Shown here piece by piece: positions 1-11,869 of a DNA stretch of 64,000 nucleotides (its first letter is position 1; the number at the start of each line of letters is the position of its first letter). This stretch comes from Sipunculus nudus (lineage: Eukaryota > Annelida > Sipuncula > Golfingiida > Sipunculidae), in assembly GCA_026874595.1 (NCBI GenBank), contig CM049306.1, positions 73,717,642-73,781,641 on the forward strand. The letters run 5' to 3'. The notes below the pieces were generated by a model. The model was given only the letters and a program-made list of their open reading frames with translations. It was not told where the DNA came from and did not search any database. The position numbers and the translations under genes were made by a program.

Positions 1-1000
1 GACAAGAATGTTAAACTTTAAAAAAAATGTAGATGTATGATTTTAGATATTCCTCATGCCAGGCAATGTTTACAATCACAGGTATACCTTAACCCATACT
101 ATTTCAAAAACGACTGGAGCTAGCATCATGAAATTTAATGCAAAAAAATAGCCATCTGAAAAAAATCTGCATTTTCTCAGATTTTATAGAGAAAAAGCTA
201 AAAAACCTTTAAAAATCTTCTCCTCCGAAACGGTCAAGCCAATTTGTTTAATGTTTCACAGAAATAATCTTTTATACCATCTCTCTCAATTTTGTTCAAA
301 TGGTTTATGTTCGGTGAATTTTGGCCGAATTACAGGAAGTTGAACCTAGTCATCTGTCCAAAAAAGCATACTAAAATGACAATCTCAGAAACGGCCAGAG
401 CTATCATCACCAAATTTTATGCCAGTGTTGGTCACATGAGTCATATATGAAATTCAGGTATTGGTGGCCGCCACCTGCGTTGACCTTTTTTTGTACGGGT
501 GTCCTTGGTGATCTGTATATTAACCCATAATTTCTCAGGAATAGCATGAGCTACCATCTCCAGATTTTATGTAATTATCCGTCACATATCAAATGTTGTG
601 GGATACAGCTTATTTTTGTTTGCTATTTACTTAGATTTTATAGGGGAAAAGCTAAAAACCTTTAAAAGTCTTCTTGTAAACGGTCCAGCCAATTGTTCAA
701 TATTTTACAGAAATGATCCCAGAAGCAAGCCCTCTCAAGTTTGTTCAAATGGTTTGCATTTGATGAATTTTAGTGGAGTTAAAGGAATTTGAACAGTCAT
801 TTGGCCAAGTGAGCATACTGACATAGTTATCTCAGAAATGACATAAGCTAGCATTACCAAGTATTGTGCAAATGTTGGTAACATGTCTCATATTTGAAGT
901 TGCAGAATTTGTGGTGCCACCTACATTGACCTGTTTTTATGGGCAAAAACCTCATAATTTTAGCCTCTTTCAGCTTAAAATGTTAATGATGAAACTGTCA
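1..1000. repeat. Tandem repeat of ~445-bp unit (family E)
   Basis: Two units can be followed: AGCTAYCATC...CCAAATTTTATG near 400 recurs near 847, and AAAAGCTAAAAA...CCTTTAAAA near 190 recurs near 648. Units carry GGTGGCCGCCACC (465) or a decayed form (about 915). A reverse-complement copy lies at about 41490-41890, showing that this is a dispersed family. No gene is visible. Confidence 0.7.
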
Positions 1001-1379
1001 AGTTGAATCTTTCAAAAATTATCCTAGGACATGGTTCTTTCAATCATATCAGAGAAGCTTAAGTTGGTCTTATGGCCATTATTATGTCTAACTCAAACTG
1101 AGTACTGCAAAACTGTTCTTCTACAAACTTATTGTTTCAATTATAACTTCTGTAACTTGGCACAAAGATTATTCTTAGGTGGCCTTTTTTCAAGTTTACT
1201 TGAATGATTTTTGGCAGAATTATTGGACCTTTAACAATGAAAGAACTGCATCTTTTAATATTCTAGATATTTTGATAAAAAGTTTATGAATATTTCACAT
1301 TGAAAAAAAGCATTTTAGCCAAAATCTTTCAGTATGTGTAAACAGATTTGCCAACAGGCCAAGATTGTGTCTGTAAATT

Positions 1380-1765
1380 TAAATAGGTTAAGAAACTGCC
1401 AACTGTTTCAGATTTGGCAATAGATCAAGAGTTCATTCAGTGCAGCCAGATATAGGTTAAGAGTTCAGTCAGTGCAGCCAAGCACAAGGCATGTGATCCC
1501 CTCATGGGTGACATGTGAACACCTCATGGGCACCATGTGATCACCTCATGGGTGTCATGCCCCATCGGGGCTGCATGTGGAGCCAATGTATTTATAGCTT
1601 TGGCAGACTGCCAACTGTATCAGATTAGGCAACAGGTCAAGAGTTCACTCAGTGCAGCCAGGTACATTTCAAAAGTTCACCCAGTCTAGCCAGTTGCAGG
1701 TCATGAGTTCACTCAGTGCAGTAGCCTGAGCCAGCAAATTTATCACAGTTCACTTCGGGCAACTG
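1380..1765. repeat. ~215-bp tandem duplication with 22-bp minisatellite
   Basis: The stretch containing CTGCCAACTGT..CAGAT and AGAGTTCAYTCAGTGCAGCC is present at about 1393-1445 and again at about 1608-1660. Between them, about 1490-1558 holds three copies of a 22-bp unit of the form GTGATCACCTCATGGGTGYC. Confidence 0.65.
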
Positions 1766-1799
1766 CCTTTCTCACCTAAGCGTGGTCAGCCCCATACAT

Positions 1800-2126
1800 C
1801 AGACTCAAGGTAAGTTTGATGTATTGACCTGTCTATGTGTCTTTGATGGCTTTCTCGTTCACAAGACAGATGTCACCACCTACAATGACTCTTGAACAGT
1901 GTGTGACTTTTGTGCCTGCTTATTTCTATAGAGGAATTTGATATATCATCCTGAAATCGGGCATATTTATACCTATCGAATAGCTTTGTCGTATACAAGA
2001 CTGCTGGTGTCACCTACAATAATTTTTGCACAGTGTGTGTCCCTGCTTATTTCTTCTATCTTGGGCATATGTATATATCTCTGATAGCTTCGTTGTATAC
2101 AAGACCGGTGGTGCCAGCTACAATCA
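1800..2126. repeat. Three diverged tandem units of ~105-135 bp
   Basis: ACAAGA followed by a CACCTACAATNA-like block recurs at about 1861, 1995 and 2099. Between the units are a CAGTGTGTG block and GCTTATTTCT. The last unit runs directly into the start of the family A array. Confidence 0.6.
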
Positions 2127-3203
2127 TTTTTAGCTCAGCTGACTGTAAGTCAACTGAGGTATAGGAATTGCGCTTTGTCCGCCGTCCGTCCGGACGTCCG
2201 GCCGGCCGTTAGCAGGGCACAAATCGTAACAGCTGGACCTAGAAACTTCTAAGTGAACATCCAAGGAGGTCAATAAAAAACTCCTTGGAAACCTTAAATT
2301 GGGTTACTGCGACCTATATCCTTCGAGCTATGGGGCTTGAAAGTACCCCTAGAATAGTAAAAAAATTGATACAAAACCTCCAATATCTTGATAATTAATG
2401 CATGATTTGTCATGAATCTTGCCTTGAATATTGACTAGTTTTGTCAGTTCCTGAAACGTAGTGGCGCCACCTGTATTTTTAGCTCAGCTGACTGTAAATC
2501 ATCTGAGCTACAGGGATCACCTTTTGTCCGTCGTCCGTCCGGCCGTCCGGCGTGCCGGGCGTCTGTCCGTTAACAGGGCACAAATCGTAACCGCTGGACC
2601 TGGAATCTTCTTACTTTAAATCTAGAGAGGTCCATGAAAAATCTCCTTGGAAACCTGGAATTAGGTCTCTGTTACCCATATCCTTTGAGCTATGGGGCCC
2701 CAAAGTACCCCCCAGAATAGTAAAAAATTTCCTACAAAACTTCAATATCTCATTAACTACATTACTGATGGTCATGATTTTTGGCATACATATTGATCAT
2801 GAGATGTTCCATCAGTTCCTGCAGACTTGTTGCGCCACCTGTATTTTTCGATTTTTTACGAATTTTTTTCGCTATTTTTGAGACCTTTAAAAATGTGGAC
2901 ATCTGTTAACAGGGCACAAATCGTAAAGACTGGACCTAGAATCTTCATTCTTGAAATTCTGAGAGACCTATGAAAAGTCTCCAGGGAAACCAGAAATAGG
3001 TCTCTGTTACCCATATTCTTTGAGCTATGGGGCCCGAAAGTACCCCCCAGAATAGTGAAAAATTTCATTAAAAAAATTCAATATCTGATTAACTACATCA
3101 CTGATGGTCATGATTTTTGGCATACATATTAATCATGAGATGTGTCATCAGTTTGTGCAGCCTGGTAGCGCCACTTGTATTTTTCAAATTTTTACAATTT
3201 TTT

Positions 3204-3258
3204 AGCTCAGCTGACTGAAAGTCATCTGAGCTATAGCGATCACTCTTTGTCCGTCGTC

Positions 3259-3293
<35 letters not shown>

Positions 3294-3330
3294 CTGTCCG
3301 TCTGTCCGTCTGTCTGTCCGTTAACCAGGC
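3204..3330 (+). repeat. Family A left-end hairpin and TCTG/TCCG microsatellite
   Basis: The arms AGCTCAGCTGACT and AGTCATCTGAGCT pair over 13 bp with one mismatch around a 3-nt loop. About 30 bp later a TCTG/TCCG microsatellite runs to about 3320. The same arrangement opens the elements at 16975 and 24311 and, inverted, at 55300. Confidence 0.85.
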
Positions 3331-3889
3331 ACAAATCGTAACCACTGGACCTGGAATCTTCTAACTTGACATCCAGGGAGTACCATGAAAAATCTCCTTG
3401 GAAACCTGAAATTAGGTTTCTGTTACCCATAACCTCTGAGCTATGGGGCACCGAAGTACCCCCCAGAAAAATGGAAAATTTGATACAAAAGCTCAAGTAT
3501 CTGAACAACTATTGCATTGATCACCATGATTCTGTGCATGGATATTGATCATGGAATGTTTCATCAGTTTCTGCAGTCTGGTGGCGCCACCTATATTTTT
3601 TCGATTTTTACGAATTTTTTTCTTTATTTTTGAGACCTCTCGAGATGTGGTCATCTGTTAACAGGGCACAAATTGTAATGACTGGACCTAGAATCTTCAT
3701 TGTTGACACACAGGGAGACCCATGATAAGCCTCCATGGAAACCTGAAATTAGGTCTCTGTTACCCATAACCTCTGAGCTATGGGGCTCCGAAATACCCCC
3801 AAGAATAATGGAAAATTTGATTCAAAAGCTCCAGTATCTGAACAACTATTGCATTGATCACCATGATTCTTTGCATGGATATTGATCAT

Positions 3890-4563
3890 GGAATGTTTCA
3901 TCAGTTTCTGCAGTCTGGTGGCGCCACCTGTATTTTTTTATTTTTACGAATTTTTTTCTCTATTTTTGAGACCTCATAAGATGTGGTCATCTGTTAACAT
4001 GGCACAAATCGTAACAACTGGACCTAGAATCTTCTCTCTTGACATGCTGAGAGGCTCATGAAAAGTCTCCTTAAACACTTGAAAATAGGTCTCTGTTACC
4101 CATAACCTCTGAGCTATGGGGCTCCGAAGTACCCCCCGGAATAAAGGAAAATTTGATACAAAAGCTCAAGTATCTGAACAATTATTATATTGATCACCAT
4201 GATTCTTTGCATGGATATTGATCATGGAATGTTTCATCAGTTTCTGCAGTCTGGTGGCGCCACCTGTATTTTTTTATTTTTACGAATTTTTTTCTCTATT
4301 TTTGAGACCTCATAAGATGTGGTCATCTGTTAACATGGCACAAATCGTAACAACTGGACCTAGAATCTTCTCTCTTGACATGCTGAGAGGCTCATGAAAA
4401 GTCTCCTTAAACACTTGAAAATAGGTCTCTGTTACCCATAACCTCTGAGCTATGGGGCTCCGAAGTACCCCCCGGAATAAAGGAAAATTTGATACAAAAG
4501 CTCAAGTATCTGAACAATTATTATATTGATCACCATGATTCTTTGCATGGATATTGATCATGA
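3890..4563 (+). repeat. Two adjacent identical ~337-bp monomers
   Basis: Read base by base, the monomer from about 3890 is repeated without visible change 337 bp later, until about 4560 where ATGGAATG becomes ATGAAATG. Most other neighbouring monomers differ at many positions, so this pair is young or an assembly duplicate. Confidence 0.8.
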
Positions 4564-6399
4564 AATGTTTCATCAGTTTCTGTATTCTGGTGGCGCCACC
4601 TGTATTTTTCGATTTTTTTACAATTTTTTCCTCTATTTTTGAGACGTTTAAAGATGCTGTCATCTGTTAACGTGGCACAAATCGTAAAGCCTAGTCCTAG
4701 AATCTTAATTCTTGATACACTGAGAGGTCCATGAAAAACTCCTTGGAAACCAGAAATTAGGTCTCTGTTACCCATATCCTTCGAGCTATGGGGCCCCAAA
4801 GTACCCCCCAGAATAGTCAAAAATTTCATACAAAAACGTCAATATCTCAATAACTACAACACTGATGGTCATGATTTTTGGCATACATATTGATCATGAG
4901 ATGTTCCATAAGTTCCTGCAGACTGGTGGCGCCACCTGTATTTTTCGATTTTTTTACAATTTTTTCCTCTATTTTTGAGACGTTTAAAGATGCTGTCATC
5001 TGTTAACGTGGCACAAATCGTAACCGCTGGACCTAGAATCTTCATTCTCGACGCACTGAGAATCCTATTAAAAGTCTCTTTGGAAACCATAAATTAGTTC
5101 TCTGTTACCCATATCCTTCGAGCTATGGGGCCCCAAAGTACCACCATGAAAAGTAAAAAATTTCATACATAAACTTCAATATCTCATTAACTACTTGACT
5201 TATGGTCATGATTTTTGGCATACGTATTGATCATGAGATGTTCCATCACTTCCTGCAGACTGGTGGCGCCACCTGAATTTTTCGATTTTTTACGAATTTA
5301 AAAATGTGAACAGCTGTTAACAGGGCACAAATCATAAAGACTGGACCTAGAATCTTCATTCTTGACACACTGAGAGGTCCATAAAAAGTCTGCATGGAAA
5401 CCTGAAATAAGGTCTCTGTTACCCATATCCTTTGAGCTATGGGGGGCTCCCAATAACCCCCCAGAATAATTGAAAATTTGATAAAAACAAACTGCAACAT
5501 CTCAATAACTACAACACTGATGGTCATGATTTTTGGCATACATATTGATCAAGAGGTGTTTCATCAGTACCTGCAGACTAGTGGTGCCACCTGTATTTTT
5601 TCAAATTTTCACAATTTGTTTTTCTCTATTTTCGAGACCTTTCAGGATGTAGTTATCTGTCAACAGGGTACAAATCGTAAGGACTGGACCTAGAATCTTC
5701 ATTCTTGACACACAGGGAGACCCATGATAAGTCTCCATGGACACCTGAAATTAGGTCTCTGTTACCCATATCCTTTGAGCTATGGCACTCCAAAGTACAG
5801 CTCAGAATAATGGAAAATTTTATACAAAAGCTGAAGTATCTGAACAACTAATGCAGAGATCACCATAATTGTTTTCATGGATATTGATCATGGAGTGTTT
5901 CATCAGTTTCTGCAGACTGGTGGCACCACCTGTATTTGTTTGGGTTTTTTTTACGAATTTTTTCTCTATTTTTGAGACCTTTAAAGTTATGAACATCTGT
6001 TAACAGGGCACAAATCATTAAAACTGGACCTAGAATCTTCATTCTTGACACACAGGGAGACCCATGAAAAGTCTCCATGGAAACCTGAAATTAGGTCTCT
6101 GTTACCCATATTCTTTAAGCTGTATGGCTCCAAATTACCCCCCAGAATAATGGAAAATTTGATACAAAAACTGCAGTATCTCAATAACTACAACACTGAT
6201 GGTCATGATTTTCGGCATACATATTGAGCATGACCTGTTCCATCAGTTTCTGCAGACTGGGTGCGCCACCTCTATTTTTTTCAAATTTTTACGATTTTTT
6301 CTCTCTTTTTTTTGATACCTTTAAAGATGTGGTTATCTGTCAACAGAGTACAAATTGCAACAACTGGACCTAGAATCCGCATTCTTGTCATGCAAGAAG

Positions 6400-9300
6400 G
6401 CCCATGAAAAGTGCCTGTGGAAACTTAAAATTAGGTCTCTGTTACCCATATCCTTTGAGCTGTGGCACCCCAAAGTACAGCTCAGATTAATGGAAAATTT
6501 GATACAAAAGCTGAAGTATCTGAACAACTAATGCAGAGATCACCATAATTGTTTGCATAGATATTGATTATGGAGTGTGTCATCAGTTTGTGCAGCCTGG
6601 ATGTGCTACCTCTATTTTTTTATTTTTTACGAATTTTTTTCTCTATTTTTGAGACCTTTAAAAATGTGGGCATCGGTTAACAGGGCACAAATCGTAAAGA
6701 ATGGACCTAGAATCTTCATTCTTGATATTCTGAGAGACCTATGAAAAGTCTCCATGGAAACCAGAAATTAAGTCTCTGTTACCCATATCCTTTGAGCTAT
6801 GGGGCCCCAAAGTACCCCCCAGAATAGTGAAAAATTTCATACAAAAACTTCAATATCTCATAAACTACATCACTGATGGACATGATTTTTGGCATACATA
6901 TTAATTATGAGATGTTTCATCAGTTTCTGCAGACTGGTGGCGCCACCTGTATTTTTCGATTTTTTACGAATTGTTTTCTCTATTTTTGAGACCTTTAAAA
7001 ATGTGAAAATTTGTTAACAGGGCACAAATCATAACAACTGGACCTAGAATCTTCATATTGACCTTCTGAGAGTCCTAAGTCTCCATGGAAACCAGAAATT
7101 AGGTCTCTGTTACCCATATTCTTTGAGCTATTGGGGCCCCAAAGTACCCCAGAATAGTGAAAAATTTCATAAAAAAACTTCAATATCTGATTAAATACAT
7201 CACTGATGGTCATGATTTATGGCATACATATTGATCATGAGATGTTTCATCAGTTTCTGTAGACTGGTGGCGCCACCTGTATTTTTCAAATTTTTACAAT
7301 TTTTTTTTTTTTTCTCTATTTTGAGACCTTTAAGGATGTAGTTATCTGTCAACAAGGTTCAAATTGTAACGACTGGACCTAGAATCTTCATTCTTGACAC
7401 ACAGGGAGACCATTGTAAAGTCTCCATGGAAACATGAAATTAGGTCTCTGTTACCCATATCCTTTGAGCTGTGGCACTCCAAAGTACAGCTCAGAATAAT
7501 GGAAAATTTGATACAAAAGCTGAAGTATCTGAACAAATAATGCAGAGATCACCATAATTGTTTGCATGGATATTGATAATGGAGTGTGTCATCAGTTTGT
7601 GCAGCCTGGGTGCGCCACCTCTATTTTTTTTTATTTTTTACGAATTTTTTTCTCTTTTTTTTAGATCTTTAAAAATGTGGACATCTGTTAACAGGGCACA
7701 AATCGTATAGAGTGGACCTAGAATCTTCATTCTTGATATCCTGAGAGAGCTATGAAATGTTTCCAGGGAAACCAGAAATTAGGTCTCTGTTACCCATATT
7801 CTTTGAGCTATGGGGCCCCAAAGTACCCCCCCAGAATAGTGAAAAATTTCATACAAAACTTCAATATCTCATTAATTACATCACTGATGGTCATGATTTT
7901 TGGCATACATATTGATCATGAGATGTTTCATCAGTTTCTGAAGACTGGTGGCGCCACCTGTATTATCGATTTTTTACGAATTGTTTTCTCTATTTTTGAG
8001 ACCTTTAAAAATGTGAACATCTGTTAACAGGGCACTAATCGTAGAGACGGGACCTTGAATCTTCATTCTTGACATTCTGAGAAACCTATGAAAAGTCTCC
8101 ATAGAAACCAGAAATTAGGTCTCTGTTACCCATATCCTTTGAGCTATGGGGTCCAAAGTACACCCCCAGAATAGTGAAAAATTTCATACAAAGACTTCAA
8201 TATCTCATTAACTAGATCACTGATGTCCAGGATTTTTGGCATACATATTGATCATGAGATCTTTCATCAGTTTCTATAGACTGGTGGCGCCACCTGTATT
8301 TTTCAAATTTTTACAATTTTTTCTCTATTTTTGAGACCTTTAAGGATGTAGTTATCTGTCAACAGGGTTCAAATTGTAACGACTGGACCTAGAATCTTTA
8401 TTCTTGGCACACAGGGAGACCCATGTAAAGTCTCTATGGAAACATGAAATTAGGTCTCTGTTACCCATATCCTTTGAGCTGTGGCACCCCAAAGTACAGT
8501 TCAAATTAATGGAAAATTTGATACAAAAGCTGAAGTATCTATACAACAAATGCAGAGATCACCATAATTGTTTGCATGGATATTGATCATGGTGTGTGTC
8601 ATCAGTTTGTGCAGCCTGGTTGTGCCACCTCTATTTTTTTTTATTTTTTAACAATTTTTTTTTCTCTATTTTTGAGACCTTTAAAAATATGGGCATCGGT
8701 TAACAGGGCACAAATCGTAAAAACAGGACCTAGAATCTTCATTCTTAATATTCTGAGAGACCTATGAAAAGTCTCCATGGAAACCAGAAATTAGGTCTCT
8801 GTTACCCATATCCTTTGAGCTATGGGGTCCCAAAGTACCCCCCAGAATAGTGAAAAATTTCATACAAAAACTTCAATATCTCATTAACTTCATCACTGAT
8901 GGTCATGATGTTTGGCATACATATTGATCATGAGATGTTTCATCAGTTTCTGCAGACTGGTGGCGCCACCTGTATTTTTCGATTTTTTACGAATTGTTTT
9001 CTCTATTTTTGAGACCATTAAAAATGTGAACATCTGTTAACAGGGCACAAATCATAACAACTGGACCTAGAATCTTCATATTGACCTTCTGAGAGTCCTA
9101 AGTCTCCATGGAAACCAGAAATTAGGTCTCTGTTACCCATATTCTTTGAGCTATTGGGGCCCCAAAGTACCCCAGAATAGTGAAAAATTTCATAAAAAAA
9201 CTTCAATATCTGATTAAATACATCACTGATGGTCATGATTTTTGGCATACATATTGATCATGAGATGTTTCATCAGTTTCTACAGACTGGTGGCGCCACC

Positions 9301-9700
9301 TGTATTTTTCAAATTTTTACAATTTTTTTTTTCTCAATTTTTGAGACCTTTAAGGATGTAGTTATCTGTCAACAAGGTTCAAATTGTAACGACTGGACCA
9401 AGAATCTTCATTCTTGACACACAGGGAGACCCATGTAAAGTCTCCATGGAAACATGAAATTAGGTCTCTGTTTCCCATATCCTTTGAGCTGTGGCACTCC
9501 AAAGTACAGCTCAGATTAATGGAAAATTTGATACAAAAGCTGAAGTATCTGAACAACTAATGCAGAGATCACCATTATTGTTTGCATGGATATTGATAAT
9601 GGAGTGTGTCATCAGTTTGTGCAGCCTGGGTGCGCCACCTCTATTTTTTTTATTTTTTACGATTTTTTTCTCTATTTTTTAGATCTTTTAAAATGTGGAC
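6400..9700 (+). repeat. Higher-order repeat, ~1010 bp (three monomers)
   Basis: A monomer subtype marked by CCAAAGTACAGCTCAGAT appears near 6477, 7484, 8494 and 9504, about 1010 bp apart. A second subtype marked by CTTCATATTGACCTTCTGAG is at about 7049 and 9074, two such units apart. Outside this zone the first subtype is spaced by two monomers (about 5797 to 6477) or five (about 9504 to 11203). Confidence 0.75.
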
Positions 9701-11869
9701 ATCTGTTAACAGGGCACAAATCGTTAAGAGTGGATCTAGAATCTTCATTCTTGACATCCTGAGAGAGCTATGAAATGTTTCAAGGGAAACCAGAAATTAG
9801 GTCTCTGTTACCCATATTCTTTGAGCTATGGGGCCCCAAAGTACCCCCAGAAAAGTGAAAAATTTCATACAAAAACTTCAATATATCATTAACTACATCA
9901 CTGATGGTCATGATTTTTGGCATACATATTGATCATGAGATGTTTCATCAGTTTCTGCAGCCTGGATGCGCCACCTCTTTTTTTTTTTATTTTCTACGAT
10001 TTTTTTTCTCTATTTTTGAGACCTTTAAAAAATGTGAACATCTGTCTCAAATCGTAAAGACTGGACCTAGAATCTTAATTCTTGACATTCTGAGAGACCT
10101 ATGAAAAGTCTCCATGGAAACCAGAAATTAGGTCTTTGTTACCCATATCCTTTGAGCTATCGGGCCCCAAAGTACCCCCCCCCCCCACCCAGAATAGTCA
10201 AAAATTTCATAAATAAACTTCATTATCTGATTAACTACATCACTGATGGTCATGATTTTTGGCATACATATTAATCATGAGATGTTTCATCAGTTTCTGC
10301 AGACTGGTGACGCCACCTGTATTTTTCAAATGTTTACAATTTTTTTCGCTATTTTTGAGAACTTTAAAAATGTGGGCATCTGTTAAAACGGCACAAATCG
10401 TAGAGACGGGACCTAGAATCTTTATTCTTGACATTCTGAGAGACCTATGAAAAGTCTCCATGGAAACCAGAAATTAGGTCTCTGTTACCCATATCCTTTG
10501 AGCTATGGGGCCCCAAAGTACCCCCCCCCCCCGAAAATAGTGAAAAATTTCATACAAAAACTTCAATATCTCATCAACTACATCACTGATTGTCATGATT
10601 TTTTGGCATACATATTAATCATGAGATGTTTTATCAGTTTCTACAGACTGGTGACGCCTCCTGTATTTTTCGATTTTTTACGAATTGTTTTCTCTATTTT
10701 TGAGACCTTTAAAAATGTGAACATCTGTTAACAGGGCACAAATCATAACAACTCGACCTAGAATCTTCATATTGACATTCTGAGAGACCTATGAAAAGTC
10801 TCCATAGAAACCAGAAATTAGGTCTCTGTTACCCATATTCTTTGAGCTATGGGGCCCCAAAGTACCCCCCCCCCCCCCGAATAGTCAAAAATTTCATTAA
10901 AAAACTTCAATATCTGATTAACTACATCACTGATGGTCATGATTTTTGGCATACATATTGATCATGAGATGTTTCATCAGTTTCTGCAGACTGGTGGCGC
11001 CACCTGTATTTTTCAAATTTTTACCATTTTTTTTTCTCTATTTTTGAGACCTTAAAGGATGTAGTTATCTGTCAACAGGGTACAAATTGTAACTACTGGA
11101 CCTAGAATCTTCATTCTTGGCACACAGGGAGACCCATGTAAAGTCTCTATGGAAACATGAAATTAGGTCTCTGTTACCCATATCCTTTGAGCTGTGGCAC
11201 TCCAAAGTACAGCTCAGATTTTTTGGAAAATTTGATACAAAAGCTGAAGTATCTGAACAACTAATGCAGAGATCACCATAATTGTTTGCATGGATATTGA
11301 TCATGAGATGTTTCATCAGTTTCTGCAGACTGGTGGCACCACCTGTATTTTTTAAATTTTTACAATTTTTTTCCGTATTTTTGAGACCTTTAAGGATGTA
11401 GTTATCTATCAACAGGGTACAAATCGTAACAACTGGATCTAGAATCTTCATTCTTGTCATTCAAGGAGGCCCATGAAAAGTGTCTGTGGAAACCTGGAAT
11501 TAGGTCTCTGTTACCCATATCCTTCAAACCATAGGACTCTAAAGTATCCAACAGAAAAATGGAAAATCTGAGAGAAAGGCTGACGTATCTGAACACCTAA
11601 TCCAGAGACCACCATGCTTCTTTGCATGGATATTGACCATTAAGTGTTTTTATTAGTTTCTGTAGACTGGTGGAGCCAACTGTATTTTTTTTTAAAGTTT
11701 ACGCATTTTTTCTCTATTTTTGAGATATATTAATACAGACACAATCTCAGCCTGTTGGTTAATCTGTTTGATGCTTCAGTTCAATTAATATATACTACCT
11801 TTCAGATGAAAAAAATTCCCTTTTCCCTGTCAGCTGAGCGTCATGACCCATGGGTCACTTGTTTTCTAT

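Larger units (their letters stand above)
2127..11864 (+). mobile_element. Family A element 1: pearl/Helitron-like ends around ~28 monomers of ~337 bp
   Basis: The left end, AGCTCAGCTGACT...AGTCATCTGAGCT, is followed by a TTTGTCCGTCGTCCGTC microsatellite. The right end is CAGCTGAGCGTCATGACCCA then TGGGTCACTTG (11831-11861). Between them a ~337-bp monomer is repeated. Recurrent landmarks are TTAACAGGGCACAAATCGTA, CTGGACCTAGAATCTTC, TAGGTCTCTGTTACCCATA, TGGTCATGATTTTTGGCATA and GGTGGCGCCACC. Three left ends are present (2131, 2481, 3204) but only one right end. Tandem cores with a nearby microsatellite and terminal hairpins resemble bivalve pearl/MINE Helitron-like elements; the class is inferred. 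No transposase or helicase is encoded. Confidence 0.8.

Noticed and set aside
2856-11596. Dozens of 60-136-codon open frames across the family A arrays
   Set aside because: They repeat with the monomer, run on both strands, start and stop at repeat-defined points and have no domain. They are listed only as a low-interest recurrence, not as genes.
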